From Herbaspirillum robiniae (GTDB lineage Bacteria > Pseudomonadota > Gammaproteobacteria > Burkholderiales > Burkholderiaceae_D), in the NCBI RefSeq assembly GCF_002213415.1, contig NZ_NJGU01000007.1, positions 297,863-361,862 of the forward strand: a stretch of DNA of 64,000 nt, written 5' to 3'. Shown here in pieces: positions 16,859 to 25,858 of the stretch (its first letter is position 1; every line of letters begins with the position of its first letter). The position numbers and the translations under genes are program-made. The notes under the pieces are model-generated. The model was not told where the DNA came from and did no database searches. It saw only the letters and a list, made by a program, of their open reading frames with translations.

Positions 16859-18739
16859 ATGACGACTGCAGCAAGCACGACGCCCGACCTGATCCTGATC
16901 AACGGCAAATTCCATACCGTTGACAAGCAGAATCCCATCGCCGAAGCGGTCGCCATCGGCGGCGGCAAGTTCATCGAGGTCGGCGATGCCGCCTCGGTGA
17001 TGCGGCTCAAGCAGCCCGGCACCAAGGTCATCGACCTGGGCGGGCGCACCGCCATCCCCGGCCTGAACGACTCCCACCTGCACCTGATCCGCGGCGGCCT
17101 GAACTACAACCTGGAGCTGCGCTGGGAAGGCGTGCCCTCGCTGGCCGACGCGCTGCGCATGTTGAAGGACCAGGCCGCGCGCACCCCGCATCCGCAATGG
17201 GTGCGCGTGGTCGGCGGCTGGACCGAGTTCCAGTTCGCCGAGAAGCGCATGCCCACGCTGGAAGAGCTCAACGCCGCCGCGCCCGACACCCCGGTGTTCG
17301 TGCTGCACCTGTATGACCGCGCGCTGTTGAACCGCGCCGCGCTGGCCGCCGTCGGCTACACCAAGGACACCCCCAATCCGCCGGGCGGCGAGATCGTGCG
17401 CGACGCTTCGGGCAACCCGACCGGCATGCTGATCGCCCGTCCCAACGCCATGATCCTGTACGCCACGCTGGCCAAGGGACCGACGCTGCCGCTGGAATAC
17501 CAGGTCAACTCGACGCGCCAGTTCATGCGCGAGCTCAACCGCCTGGGCGTGACCAGCGCCATCGACGCCGGCGGCGGTTTCCAGAACTACCCCGAGGACT
17601 ACCAGATCATCAACAAGCTGGCCGCCGAGAACCAGCTGACCATCCGCATCGCCTACAACCTGTTCACGCAGAACAAGGGCGGCGAGCTGGAAGACTTCAA
17701 GAAGTGGACCACCATGGTCAAGCCGGGCGACGGCAACGACTTCTTCCGCCATAACGGCGCCGGCGAGATGCTGGTGTTCTCGGCCGCCGACTTCGAGGAC
17801 TTCCTGGAGCCGCGTCCCGACCTGGCCGCCGGCATGGAAGACGAACTGGAGCGGGTGGTGCGCCACCTGGTCTCCAACCGCTGGCCGTTCCGCCTGCACG
17901 CCACCTACGACGAGTCGATCTCGCGCATGCTGGACGTGTTCGAGAAGGTCAACCGCGACATCCCCTTCGACGGCCTGCACTGGATGTTCGACCACGCCGA
18001 GACCATCACCGAGCGCAACATCGAGCGCGTGAGGGCGCTGGGCGGCGGCATCGCCATCCAGCACCGCATGGCCTTCCAGGGCGAATACTTCATCGACCGC
18101 TACGGCACCGAGGCTGCCGAGCACACCCCGCCGGTGGCCAAGATGCTGGAGATGGGCGTGCCGGTGGGCGGCGGCACCGACGCCACCCGCGTGGCCAGCT
18201 ACAACCCGTGGACCGCGCTGTACTGGCTGGTGTCCGGTCGCACCGTGGGCGGCGCCAAATTGTACGGAGCCGCCGGCCGCCTGCCGCGTGAGACCGCGCT
18301 GGAACTGTGGACCGCCGGCAGCGCCTGGTTCTCCAGCGAGCAGGACAAGAAGGGCCGCATCCAGGCCGGCCAGCTGGCCGACCTGGCAGTGCTGTCGGCC
18401 GACTTCTTCAGCGTGCATGAGGACGACATCAAGGCCATCGAGTCGGTGATGACGGTGGTCGACGGCCGCGTGGTCTACGCCGCCGGCGCCTTCTCGTCGC
18501 ACGGCCCGGGCGAGATCCCGGTGTTGCCCGAATGGTCGCCGGTGGCCAAGGTGCCGGGCCACTACCGCGCCGTCGCGGCCAACAACGCGCAGCAGAAAAG
18601 AACCGCGCTGCCGCATGCCTGCGTCGGCTCCTGCGGCGTGCACGGCCACTCGCACGACGTGGCGCGCAAGTCCGATGTTCCCGTGTCCAACTTCGCCGGC
18701 TTCTGGGGCGCGCTGGGCTGCAGCTGCTTCGCGTTCTGA
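16859..18739 (+). CDS. Amidohydrolase family protein (YtcJ-like) with Cys/His-rich C-terminus
   Basis: A 626-aa metal-dependent amidohydrolase. Metal-binding DSHLHL follows an IPGLNDSH strand. RLHATYDESI, WMFDHAETI, AIQHRM and GGGTDATRVASYNPW give the later His and Asp ligands of the TIM barrel, and KGRIQAGQLADLAVL is the flanking beta-sandwich. YtcJ-like members hydrolyse N-acyl or amide bonds, but this substrate is unknown. The last 45 residues (ALPHACVGSCGVHGHSHDVAR... LGCSCFAF) hold four Cys and three His, unusual for the family and possibly metal-binding. It leads an operon with DoxX (2-bp gap), a perhydrolase and Dps. Confidence 0.88.
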   Translation: MTTAASTTPDLILINGKFHTVDKQNPIAEAVAIGGGKFIEVGDAASVMRLKQPGTKVIDLGGRTAIPGLNDSHLHLIRGGLNYNLELRWEGVPSLADALRMLKDQAARTPHPQWVRVVGGWTEFQFAEKRMPTLEELNAAAPDTPVFVLHLYDRALLNRAALAAVGYTKDTPNPPGGEIVRDASGNPTGMLIARPNAMILYATLAKGPTLPLEYQVNSTRQFMRELNRLGVTSAIDAGGGFQNYPEDYQIINKLAAENQLTIRIAYNLFTQNKGGELEDFKKWTTMVKPGDGNDFFRHNGAGEMLVFSAADFEDFLEPRPDLAAGMEDELERVVRHLVSNRWPFRLHATYDESISRMLDVFEKVNRDIPFDGLHWMFDHAETITERNIERVRALGGGIAIQHRMAFQGEYFIDRYGTEAAEHTPPVAKMLEMGVPVGGGTDATRVASYNPWTALYWLVSGRTVGGAKLYGAAGRLPRETALELWTAGSAWFSSEQDKKGRIQAGQLADLAVLSADFFSVHEDDIKAIESVMTVVDGRVVYAAGAFSSHGPGEIPVLPEWSPVAKVPGHYRAVAANNAQQKRTALPHACVGSCGVHGHSHDVARKSDVPVSNFAGFWGALGCSCFAF

Positions 18740-18741
18740 TC

Positions 18742-19158
18742 ATGGGCGCGCGCACATCATTGCGGCTGCCCACGCCGCCGCTCGACTTCGGCCTGCTGTT
18801 CCTGCGCATCGCCGGCAGTTTCATGCTGTTCTACGTGCACGGCCTGCCCAAGCTGATGCACTACGCGCATGAGCTGACGGTGATCGAGGATCCCTTCGGC
18901 TTCGGCCCGGCGCTGTCGCTGTGGGCGGCGATCTTCGCCGAGGCGCTGTGCCCGCTGCTGATCGCCGCCGGCGTCTTCACCCGGCTGGCCTGCCTGCCGG
19001 TGATCGGCGTGCTGCTGGTGGCCATGCTGGCGGTGCATCCGGACTGGAGCATCGCCGAAGGCCAGTTCGGCTGGCTGCTGCTGGTGATCTTCACCTCGAT
19101 CGCCCTGTGCGGCCCCGGCAACTGGCGCCTCGGCGCCCAGGCGCGAACGGCAGACTGA
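18742..19158 (+). CDS. DoxX-family membrane protein
   Basis: A 138-aa, four-TM protein: [71 protein letters not shown] and [22 protein letters not shown]. The FGLLFLR start, HGLPK and the GPG-x-W end fit DoxX. Family members link to thiosulfate oxidation or to redox-stress complexes with superoxide dismutase. The start ATG lies 2 bp after the amidohydrolase stop, so translation is coupled. It is probably an accessory membrane factor of the stress operon. Confidence 0.85.
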   Translation: MGARTSLRLPTPPLDFGLLFLRIAGSFMLFYVHGLPKLMHYAHELTVIEDPFGFGPALSLWAAIFAEALCPLLIAAGVFTRLACLPVIGVLLVAMLAVHPDWSIAEGQFGWLLLVIFTSIALCGPGNWRLGAQARTAD

Positions 19159-19297
19159 TTCTTCCCGCATGAACCGACACGCGCCCGGCCGACGGCCGGG
19201 CGCGCGGGCACGTGCACGCTTTTTTCTCCCCCGCCGTTCGCCACATGAAGGCGCACGGCCACGCAGCAACCCAACCGCCACTTACAAGGAGCGCACC

Positions 19298-20119
19298 ATG
19301 AGCACCATCACCACCCGCGACGGCACCGAGATCTACTACAAGGACTGGGGCAGCGGCCAACCGGTCGTGTTCGGCCACGGCTGGCCGCTGGACGGCGACA
19401 TGTGGGAGTACCAGATGAACTTCCTGGCCGAGCGCGGCTACCGTGTCATCGCCTACGACCGCCGCGGTTTCGGCCGCTCGGGCCAACCCTGGAACGGCTA
19501 CGACTACGACACCTTCGCCGACGACCTGCATGAGCTGATCGAAAAGCTGGACCTGAAGAACGCCGTGCTGGTGGGCTTCTCGATGGGCGGCGGCGACGTC
19601 GCGCGCTACATCGGCCGCCACGGCACCCAGCGCCTGTCCAAGGCGGCGCTACTGGGCGCGGTCACGCCGATCTTCGGCAAGGCCCCCGGCCATGACATCG
19701 GCGTGCCGGGTGAGGTGTTCGACGGCATCAAGGCCGGCTTGCGCCACGACCGCGCGCAGTTCCTGTCCGACTTCGCCACCGTGTTCTTCGGCACCAACCG
19801 TCCCGGCCACAAGGTGTCGCAGGGCGTCTTGGCGCAGACCTTCAACATCGCCATGCTGGCCTCGCTCAAGGGCACGATCGACTGCGTGACCGCCTTCTCG
19901 CAGACCGACTTCCGCGACGACATGAAGAAGTTCGACATCCCGACCCTGGTGATCCACGGCGACGACGACCAGGTGGTGCCGCTCGAAGCCACCGGCAAAC
20001 TGGCCGCGCAGATGGTGCCGGGCGCCCAGCTCAAGGTCTACGCCGGCGCGCCGCATGCGCTGTGCTTCACCCACAAGGACCAGCTCAACGAAGACCTGCT
20101 GGCCTTCCTCAAGGCATGA
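19298..20119 (+). CDS. Alpha/beta hydrolase, cofactor-free haloperoxidase/perhydrolase-like
   Basis: A 273-aa hydrolase with the non-heme chloroperoxidase pattern: [14 protein letters not shown], the nucleophile elbow [18 protein letters not shown], the acid in HGDDDQVVP and the catalytic His in [10 protein letters not shown]. Such enzymes are serine esterases that also form peracids from carboxylates and H2O2. The start is ATG 19298, with AAGGAG just upstream; the frame is open further back without signal. Its stop overlaps the beginning of the Dps region, so the two are coupled. Confidence 0.9.
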   Translation: MSTITTRDGTEIYYKDWGSGQPVVFGHGWPLDGDMWEYQMNFLAERGYRVIAYDRRGFGRSGQPWNGYDYDTFADDLHELIEKLDLKNAVLVGFSMGGGDVARYIGRHGTQRLSKAALLGAVTPIFGKAPGHDIGVPGEVFDGIKAGLRHDRAQFLSDFATVFFGTNRPGHKVSQGVLAQTFNIAMLASLKGTIDCVTAFSQTDFRDDMKKFDIPTLVIHGDDDQVVPLEATGKLAAQMVPGAQLKVYAGAPHALCFTHKDQLNEDLLAFLKA

Positions 20120-20130
20120 GCGGAGCGACC

Positions 20131-20658
20131 ATGGACGCCACCAAACGCCAGGAACTGGAGAAGCGCCGCATGGCGCAGCTGGCCACGCCCAGCATGCTCA
20201 GCGAGCAGGCCAGCAAGGAAATCACCGGCGGCCTCAACATGCTGCTGGCCGACATCTTCGCGCTCTACCTGAAGACCAAGAACTTCCACTGGCACATGTC
20301 GGGCCCGCACTTCCGCGATTACCACCTGCTGCTGGACGACCAGTCCCAGCAGATCATCGCCATCACCGATGCGGTGGCCGAGCGGGTGCGCAAGATCGGC
20401 GGCGCCACGCTGCGCTCGGCCGGCCATATCGGCGAGCTGCAGCGCCTGTCCGACAACGACAGCGACTATGTCACGCCGGCCGACATGCTGGCCGAATTGC
20501 GCGAGGACAACCTGCGCCTGGTCGGGTTCATGCTGGCCACCCACGAGCTGTGCGACGAGCACGGCGACGTCGCCACCGCCAGCCTGCTGGAGAACTGGAT
20601 CGACGAGGCCGAGCAGCGCGCGTGGTTCCTGTTCGAGTCGGGGCGCGACGGTCGCTGA
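20131..20658 (+). CDS. dps: Dps/ferritin-like DNA-binding stress protein
   Basis: A 175-aa Dps-type miniferritin. The ferroxidase signature KTKNFHWHMSGPHFRDYHLLLDDQ is intact, with the His and Asp ligands, and DELREDN-type helix residues follow (ELREDNLRLVGFM, THELCDEHGDVAT). The basic N-terminus (MDATKRQELEKRRM) suits DNA contact. It oxidises and stores iron with H2O2, protecting DNA. ATG 20131 is preferred (GGAG at 20122-20125); another in-frame ATG, 20116, overlaps the previous stop. It is the last gene before the terminator at 20748. Confidence 0.9.
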   Translation: MDATKRQELEKRRMAQLATPSMLSEQASKEITGGLNMLLADIFALYLKTKNFHWHMSGPHFRDYHLLLDDQSQQIIAITDAVAERVRKIGGATLRSAGHIGELQRLSDNDSDYVTPADMLAELREDNLRLVGFMLATHELCDEHGDVATASLLENWIDEAEQRAWFLFESGRDGR

Positions 20659-20747
20659 GCATCGGGCATCGGGCGCTACGTGCTCGCACGCAGTGCCTGG
20701 AAAACGGCGTTTGCGGCAGCGGCGGAAGTCTCGTATATTGCCCACGG

Positions 20748-20784
20748 GGGATGGCGGTGGCGTGAGCCGCGCCATCCCTTTTTT
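20748..20784 (+). terminator. Rho-independent terminator after dps
   Basis: Arms GGGATGGCG (20748-20756) and CGCCATCCC (20770-20778) are followed by T6. It separates the stress operon from the AraC gene, though read-through is possible. Confidence 0.88.
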
Positions 20785-20813
20785 GTCTGCTTGGCAATCA
20801 ACAGGAGCCCGAC

Positions 20814-21662
20814 ATGCTGCGCCCGCCTTCTCCCGTCCTGCGCAAGAGCGTGCCGTCCCGGTCCGGCATCGGCGTCACCCGCGCCACCATGCTGCAGCCG
20901 TTGCCGGCGCCGCCGGTGATCGAGATTCCCTGCGATGACGCCTTCTCGGTGATCGTGCAGCTGGAGGATTTCCGCCACCACAAGTTGTGGCGCGGCAAGC
21001 GGCTGGTGCATGCCGGTTCGCACCGGCGCGGCGAGGTGGCCATCACCGACCTGCGCGAAGAGTGGCGTTGCCAGCACCTGTCGGCGTTCGACAACATGCG
21101 TTTTCATGTGCCGCGCGCGACGCTGGAGGAGTTGAGCCGCGAAAGCGGCGTGCGCGTCACCGGCCTCAATCCGGTGCAGGCCGCGCGCGACCCGGTGGTG
21201 TTCCACCTGGCGCAGGCGGCCCTGCCGGCCATGGGCGGCGCAGCGGCCGATACGCTGTTCATCGACAGCGTCACGCTGGCGCTGCACACCCACCTGTGCA
21301 ACCGTTACGGCAAGCAGGAAGCGCAGCCGGCGGCCGGCCGCCTGGCGGCGTGGCAGGAGGCGCGCGTGCGCGACTACATGCTGGCCAACCTGGCGCGCCG
21401 GCTGACGCTGGAAGAAGTATCGGCCCAATGCGGCCTGTCGCGCGCGCACTTCGCGCGCGCCTTCAAGAATACGTTCGGCGTGCCGGCCCACGCCTGGTTG
21501 CAGGGCCAGCGCATAGCGCGCGCGCAGCAACTGCTGGCATCGGGGGAAAAGAGCATGACCGAGGTGGCGCTGGAATGCGGCTTCGCCGACCAGAGCCATT
21601 TCAGCCGCGTGTTCAAGCGCGTGCTGGGCGTGGCGCCGGCGGCCTGGCTGCGCGCGCGCTAG
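20814..21662 (+). CDS. AraC-family transcriptional regulator
   Basis: A 282-aa AraC regulator. The C-terminal double HTH reads LTLEEVSAQCGLSRAHFARAFKNTFGVPAHAWLQGQRIARAQQLL and SMTEVALECGFADQSHFSRVFKRVLGVAPAAWLRAR. The N-terminal domain (DDAFSVIVQLEDFRHHKLWRGKR) is like AraC regulators of phenolic or small-carbon sensing, but the ligand is unknown. AGGAG precedes ATG 20814. Position after the terminator of the amidohydrolase/perhydrolase/Dps operon makes it the candidate regulator of that cluster. Confidence 0.9.
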   Translation: MLRPPSPVLRKSVPSRSGIGVTRATMLQPLPAPPVIEIPCDDAFSVIVQLEDFRHHKLWRGKRLVHAGSHRRGEVAITDLREEWRCQHLSAFDNMRFHVPRATLEELSRESGVRVTGLNPVQAARDPVVFHLAQAALPAMGGAAADTLFIDSVTLALHTHLCNRYGKQEAQPAAGRLAAWQEARVRDYMLANLARRLTLEEVSAQCGLSRAHFARAFKNTFGVPAHAWLQGQRIARAQQLLASGEKSMTEVALECGFADQSHFSRVFKRVLGVAPAAWLRAR

Positions 21663-21694
21663 CCGGGCGCCGCCGTTGGCGGCAACGGGGAAGG

Positions 21695-22093
21695 TTAGGC
21701 CGGACGGCGTTGCAGCTTGCCCAGCGCCAATCTCAGCGCGCCGTGCTGGATGGTCAGCTCGGGTGAGTCGTGCAGGGCGGCCAGGTACTTCTCGCGGAAC
21801 GCCGGCTGGCTGGCCGGCGCCGGGCCGATCAACTGTTCCAGCGTGGTCTTGAAGGCGGCGAGTTCTTCGTCGGACGGCGCGGCTTCCTCATCCAGGCGCT
21901 CGTCGATCTCCACCATGAACTCGGAGAGGATGCGCAGCCAGGCGAAATCGGGATGGGTCGTCACCAGCTGCAGGTGGTCGAAGGGCGTGCCCACCGCGCC
22001 GAACACGCGCGACTGGCAATCGATCAGCAATTTATGCAGCTTGCGCAGTTCCGAGGCCAGCTGGCGCAGGTCGGCGCGATTCGGTCCAGTCAT
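21695..22093 (-). CDS. Conserved hypothetical protein, mostly helical
   Basis: A 132-aa soluble protein without recognised domain. It is charged and helical: DLRQLASELRKLHKLLIDCQ at the N-terminus, then HPDFAWLRILSEFMVEIDERLDEE and a C-terminal LTIQHGALRLALGKLQRRPA. No signal peptide or TM. It lies 24 bp downstream of a FixJ-type response regulator on the same strand, so it is probably co-expressed with it. I cannot assign a function. Confidence 0.65.
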   Translation of the reverse strand: MTGPNRADLRQLASELRKLHKLLIDCQSRVFGAVGTPFDHLQLVTTHPDFAWLRILSEFMVEIDERLDEEAAPSDEELAAFKTTLEQLIGPAPASQPAFREKYLAALHDSPELTIQHGALRLALGKLQRRPA

Positions 22094-22117
22094 CCTTCAA
22101 TCCTTTTATCCATACGT

Positions 22118-22738
22118 TCATCGATGCCTGGCGCTGCTGATCTGCAGCCGCTCGGCGGCGCGCACCAGGTCGGCCAGGGTCTTGGTCTGCATCTTGTCCA
22201 TCACGCGGCGCTTGTGCACCTTCACCGTGATTTCGCTGATGCCGAGTTCAGTGGCGATCTGCTTGTTGAGCAGGCCGCCGATGGCCAGCTCCAGCACTTC
22301 GCGCTCGCGCGGGGTGAGCGTCTCCAGGCGCAGCGTCGAGGCCGCCTGCTCGGTGCGCGCGGCCAGCTCGCGGCCGGCGATGTGCAGCGCTTCTTCCACC
22401 GCTTCCAGCAGCCGTTCGCCGTGGATGGGTTTGGTCAGGAACTCATGCGCGCCGGCCTTCATCGCCTGCACCGTGACCGGGATGGTGCCATAGCCGGAGA
22501 TGAAAATCACCGGGATCGCATCGCCGCGGCGTTCCAGCCGGCGCACCACCTCGAAGCCGTCGGAGCCGGGCATCTTCATGTCCAGGATCAGGCAGCACGG
22601 CGCGCACGGCAGGCGTTCGCGCAGGAACTCGTCGGCCGAGGAAAAGCCGCGCGCCTGGTGGCCGGCCGACGCCAGCAGGCGCAGCAGCGCCTCCCTGACC
22701 ATGCCGTCGTCGTCGACGACAAAAACTGTTCTTTCCAT
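22118..22738 (-). CDS. FixJ-type response regulator (receiver + LuxR HTH), orphan
   Basis: A 206-aa regulator counted from MERTVFVVDDDG. The phospho-acceptor is D53 (CCLILDMKMPGSDG), Thr/Ser and Lys are in VIFISGYGT and FLTKPI, and the LuxR-type HTH is LTPREREVLELAIGGLLNKQIATELGISEITVKVHKRRVMDKM. An upstream ATG at 22765 would add nine residues without a better ribosome-binding site. No histidine kinase gene adjoins it. It may be served by one of the FixL-like kinases elsewhere. The gene's promoter region contains TTTTGTACAAAA at 22902. Confidence 0.88.
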   Translation of the reverse strand: MERTVFVVDDDGMVREALLRLLASAGHQARGFSSADEFLRERLPCAPCCLILDMKMPGSDGFEVVRRLERRGDAIPVIFISGYGTIPVTVQAMKAGAHEFLTKPIHGERLLEAVEEALHIAGRELAARTEQAASTLRLETLTPREREVLELAIGGLLNKQIATELGISEITVKVHKRRVMDKMQTKTLADLVRAAERLQISSARHR

Positions 22739-22901
22739 GATGGTGTCCGTCACGCCCGGTTGCAAGAATCATTGCCTGCGAAGTTGCGACCGGCTTGCGG
22801 CGTGTCGCCGTGGGGCGACGCTGGGCCTGGAATGGCCGTGCTTTGCGGTCGCCATCATGATGTGCATTCGCATCTGGTTTGGATTGTATGAATGTGCTGT
22901 T

Positions 22902-22913
22902 TTTTGTACAAAA
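22902..22913. promoter_or_regulatory. 12-bp palindrome TTTTGTACAAAA in the 330-bp gap 22739-23068
   Basis: It is a perfect palindrome about 165 bp before the FixJ-type gene and 155 bp before the YoaK-type gene. The gap also has GTCGCC-GTGG-GGCGAC (22804-22819) and CAACGTTG near 22968, but no credible ORF. The regulatory role is inferred from symmetry and position. Confidence 0.35.
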
Positions 22914-23068
22914 CGCGCTCGGCTCGCCGGGCGCCGCAAGCCGTCGTTGTCGATTCGTCAATATGACAACGTTGCCACTATCCCCAGAGGTAATGGGCGC
23001 GCCGCGGGCGTGGTGCTATCGTGAGCGCCAATGCGGCATCCGCTCCTGCAACCCTTCAAGTGAGTCCC

Positions 23069-23773
23069 ATGAACGCAGCACAACGCAATCGCCTCCAGTC
23101 ATCCAGCCTGGCCTTTCTCGCAGGCTACGTCGACACGCTGGGCTTCATCGCCCTGTTCGGCCTGTTCACCGCCCACGTCACCGGCAACTTCATCCTGATC
23201 GGCGCCGCGCTGGCCGACAGCTCGCAGATGTCCATCCTGCTGAAGTTCCTGGCCTTCCCCGCCTTCGTCATCGGCGTGGCCGGCGCGCGCCTCTACATCG
23301 CCGCGATCCAGCGCCGCAACGGCGCGGCGCTGGCCTGGTCCTTCCTGCTGCAGCTGATCCTGCTGACCGGGTTCATGGCCTGCGGCATCGCCGCCACGCC
23401 GGTGCAGTCGCCGACCTCGGGCTGGGTGATGGCGTCCGGCCTGCTGGGCACCGCCGCCATGGGCGTGCACAGCGCCATCAGCCGCCTGCTGCTGGCGCAC
23501 CTGGCGCCGACGTCGCTGATGACCGGCAACGTCACGCAGGTGGTGATCGATACCGTGGACGTGCTGCGCGGCGGCGCCGACGGCGCCACCACCGAGCGCT
23601 GCTTCAAGTTCCTGTGGCCGGTGTTGTCGTTCGGCATCGGCGCCATCGCCGCCGCCTTCGCCTATCACGCCTTCGGCTTTACCGGCCTGCTGGTGCCGGT
23701 GGCGATGCTGGTCGTCATGGTGTGGAATGAATTCAGGCAGCCGCAGGCCGCGGCGGGCGCCGCGGCCAAATGA
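23069..23773 (+). CDS. YoaK-family (DUF1275) membrane protein
   Basis: A 234-aa inner-membrane protein with about six TM segments and the DUF1275 hallmarks: FLAGYVDTLGFIALFGLFTAHVTGNFILIG near the N-terminus and AMGVHSAISRLLLAHLAPTSLMTGNVTQVVID in the middle. The biochemical role is unknown. The start is placed at ATG 23069; an in-frame ATG at 23021 would add 16 residues. The stop overlaps the next gene's ATG by 4 bp (ATGA), so the two are translated together. Confidence 0.88.
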   Translation: MNAAQRNRLQSSSLAFLAGYVDTLGFIALFGLFTAHVTGNFILIGAALADSSQMSILLKFLAFPAFVIGVAGARLYIAAIQRRNGAALAWSFLLQLILLTGFMACGIAATPVQSPTSGWVMASGLLGTAAMGVHSAISRLLLAHLAPTSLMTGNVTQVVIDTVDVLRGGADGATTERCFKFLWPVLSFGIGAIAAAFAYHAFGFTGLLVPVAMLVVMVWNEFRQPQAAAGAAAK

Positions 23774-24348
23774 ACAAGGCGCGCCTGGAGGCCTTCAGCG
23801 ACGGCGTGATCGCGGTGGCCATCACCATCATGGTGCTGGGCCTGCAGACGCCGCGCGGCGCCACGCTGGACGACCTGCTGGCGCTGGCGCCGCAGCTGCT
23901 GAATTACCTGCTTAGCTTTGTCTACGTGGGGATCTACTGGGTCAATCATCACCACCTGGTGCAGGCCGCCACCCATGTCGACCGCCGGGTGCTGTGGACC
24001 AACCTGCACCTGCTGTTCTGGATCTCGCTGATTCCCTTCGTCACCGGCTGGATCGCCAGCCACCACCGCGATGCGTTGCCGGTGGCCTGCTACGGCCTGG
24101 TGCTGCTGATGTGTTCGCTGTCCTTCCTGCTGCTCAAGCGGGCGCTGCGCCACAGCGAAGCGGGCAGCCCCACGCTGGCAGCGGTGATCGGCCACGGCCG
24201 CAAGAACGCGGCGTCCATCCTGCTCTACGCATTGGCCATTCCGTTGGCGGCATGGAGCCCGCTGGGCGCCAACGCCATCTATGTGTTGCTGGCGGCGCTG
24301 TGGTTCCTGCCCGACCACCGCTTCGAGGAACTGGGCAGGCGCGCCTGA
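23770..24348 (+). CDS. TMEM175-family (DUF1211) potassium channel-like protein
   Basis: A 192-aa, six-TM protein. RLEAFSDGVIAVAITIMVLGL contains the R-x3-FSDG signature of TM1 in the TMEM175 family, whose bacterial members form K+-leak channels. YWVNHHHLV and LFWISLIPF are further conserved pieces. It overlaps the YoaK-type gene by 4 bp. The channel activity is inferred from the family. Confidence 0.88.
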   Translation: MNKARLEAFSDGVIAVAITIMVLGLQTPRGATLDDLLALAPQLLNYLLSFVYVGIYWVNHHHLVQAATHVDRRVLWTNLHLLFWISLIPFVTGWIASHHRDALPVACYGLVLLMCSLSFLLLKRALRHSEAGSPTLAAVIGHGRKNAASILLYALAIPLAAWSPLGANAIYVLLAALWFLPDHRFEELGRRA

Positions 24349-24357
24349 GCGAGGCGC

Positions 24358-25194
24358 TCATGCCCGGCCTGCGCTCAGGTCGGTGTTCATCGACACCAGT
24401 TCCCAGTCGCTCAACTCTTCCTGCAGGTCGCCGATCTTGCGGCGCACGTTGTCCAGCGCGGCGCTGCCCAGTAGCAAGCGGCGCGGCGGACGGCGCGTGG
24501 ACGCCACCAGCAGCACCGCTTGCGCGGCGCGTTCCGGGTCGCCCAGGCTGGCCGCCGCGGCTGTCGCCGCTCGCGTGCCTTGCGCGTGGTAGTCGGCGAT
24601 GCGCCGGCGCGCGCGGCGGCCGCTGCGCAGTTCCTCGCGGCCGCGCTCGTCGGCGAAGCAACCCGGCGTGACCGCCGTGGCGTGGATGCCGAACGGCGCC
24701 ACCTCGCGCGCCAGCGCCTCGGTCATGCCTTCCAGCGCCAGCTTGCCGCCCTGGTAGATGCCGGCGCCGACCGCGTCCGGCTGGCAGGCGGTGGGCAGGA
24801 TGTTGAAGATGCGCCCGGCGCGGCGTGCGCGCATGTAGGGCAGCGCCGCCTGGATCACGGCGATGGCGCCGAACACGCCCGCCTCAAAATGCGCGCGCAT
24901 CTCGTGCAGCGAGACTTCCTCGATCATCCCGCGCAAGCCGCCGCCGTCGTTGTTGACCACCACCGCGATGCCGCCCGTGACTGCCTCGATCTCGTCGACC
25001 GTGGCGCGCACCGCGTCGCCGTCGGTCACGTCCAGCACATAGCACAGCGGGCGCGCGGCGAACCTGTCTTCGTAGGCGCGCCGCTCGGCCGCGCTGCGCA
25101 CGGTGGCGGCCACCGCATGTCCGCGCGCCAGCAGTTCGGCGCTCAGTTCCAGTCCAAAACTGCTGTAGGCGTTGGTGATCAGCCAGGTATCCAT
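24358..25194 (-). CDS. SDR-family oxidoreductase with degenerate motifs
   Basis: A 278-aa short-chain dehydrogenase. The start ATG 25194 follows GGAGGG. The cofactor motif TGxxxGxG is replaced by TNAYSSFGLEL (about residues 6-16), NNAG by NNDGGG, and the catalytic serine region reads NILPTACQP, whereas YxxxK is kept (YQGGK). These changes suggest altered nucleotide binding or a weak or non-catalytic enzyme. The C-terminal part (RRPPRRLLLGSAALDNVRRKIGDLQEELSDW) matches the classical 3-oxidoacyl/aldehyde SDRs of about 280 aa. No operon partner is evident; a 78-aa protein gene lies just upstream on the same strand. Confidence 0.82.
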   Translation of the reverse strand: MDTWLITNAYSSFGLELSAELLARGHAVAATVRSAAERRAYEDRFAARPLCYVLDVTDGDAVRATVDEIEAVTGGIAVVVNNDGGGLRGMIEEVSLHEMRAHFEAGVFGAIAVIQAALPYMRARRAGRIFNILPTACQPDAVGAGIYQGGKLALEGMTEALAREVAPFGIHATAVTPGCFADERGREELRSGRRARRRIADYHAQGTRAATAAAASLGDPERAAQAVLLVASTRRPPRRLLLGSAALDNVRRKIGDLQEELSDWELVSMNTDLSAGRA

Positions 25195-25309
25195 GTTGCC
25201 CTCCGAGAAGTAGGTACGGCATTGCGCTGCGATGGTGTTGCGTCCGATGATGCGATCTTCCCCGGCGCCGCGCATCCATGCCAAGGTATGGGGCGGCGTG
25301 GCGCCGGCG

Positions 25310-25546
25310 CTACAGGTCGCCGCGCGCGATGCGCTGCGCCGCGAAGCTGCGGGCGGCGTCGATGGCCAGCGAACGGCTGGCCGCCGGCACCACCGTGTCG
25401 ACCGGCTGGCGTTGCATCACGCAGATGCTGCGGTAGGAGGCCGAGCGTCCGCGGTAGATGGTGACGAAGGGCATCCACGCCGTGTTGCTCAGGTTGCGGA
25501 ATGCCTCCAGCACGATTTCGTATTGGCCGATGATTTCGATATGCAT
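25310..25546 (-). CDS. Small hypothetical protein (78 aa)
   Basis: The ORF starts MHIEIIGQYEIVLEAFRNLS behind a purine-rich GGGGGAAGAA ribosome-binding site and ends AARSFAAQRIARGDL. It is soluble, with one cysteine and no recognised domain. It lies 115 bp upstream of the SDR gene on the same strand and could be co-transcribed with it. I do not recognise the family. Confidence 0.55.
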   Translation of the reverse strand: MHIEIIGQYEIVLEAFRNLSNTAWMPFVTIYRGRSASYRSICVMQRQPVDTVVPAASRSLAIDAARSFAAQRIARGDL

Positions 25547-25858
25547 GTTTCTTCCCCCGGGATGATCCATTTGCCGCCAGCATAGAAAGCCGCGCGCCGC
25601 AGCGCCATCCCACCATCGTCTGTATTCCCCATACCTTGGTCTGATCTGTACCGCATGGCCGAGGCGCCGTTCGCGTGCGCGCCAAACTGTGTTCCCCGTG
25701 CGTTGGCGACTGTGTACGCACAGCCGCGGGCGGCGAAATCCTAGACTCCCATCCGACAGCTATCAAAGGCTTCCAGCAGCCGTACCGGAGCCCGTGCCAC
25801 AGGTGTGCGCACGGCGGGGGGAGCTTTTTTCTTGTTTTCTTGAAAAAGGGGAATCGAC
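25547..25858. other. Intergenic region before the chemoreceptor gene (312 bp)
   Basis: Divergent promoter region between the 78-aa gene and the MCP gene. It holds GTGTACGCAC (a near-palindrome around 25712), an imperfect hairpin near 25787-25812 followed by a T-rich stretch (25822-25838), and AAAGGGG before the MCP start. No convincing small gene is seen. Confidence 0.4.

Noticed and set aside
21669..21683. GCCGCC-GTT-GGCGGC hairpin after the AraC gene
   Set aside because: It is GC-only with no U-tract; not called a terminator.
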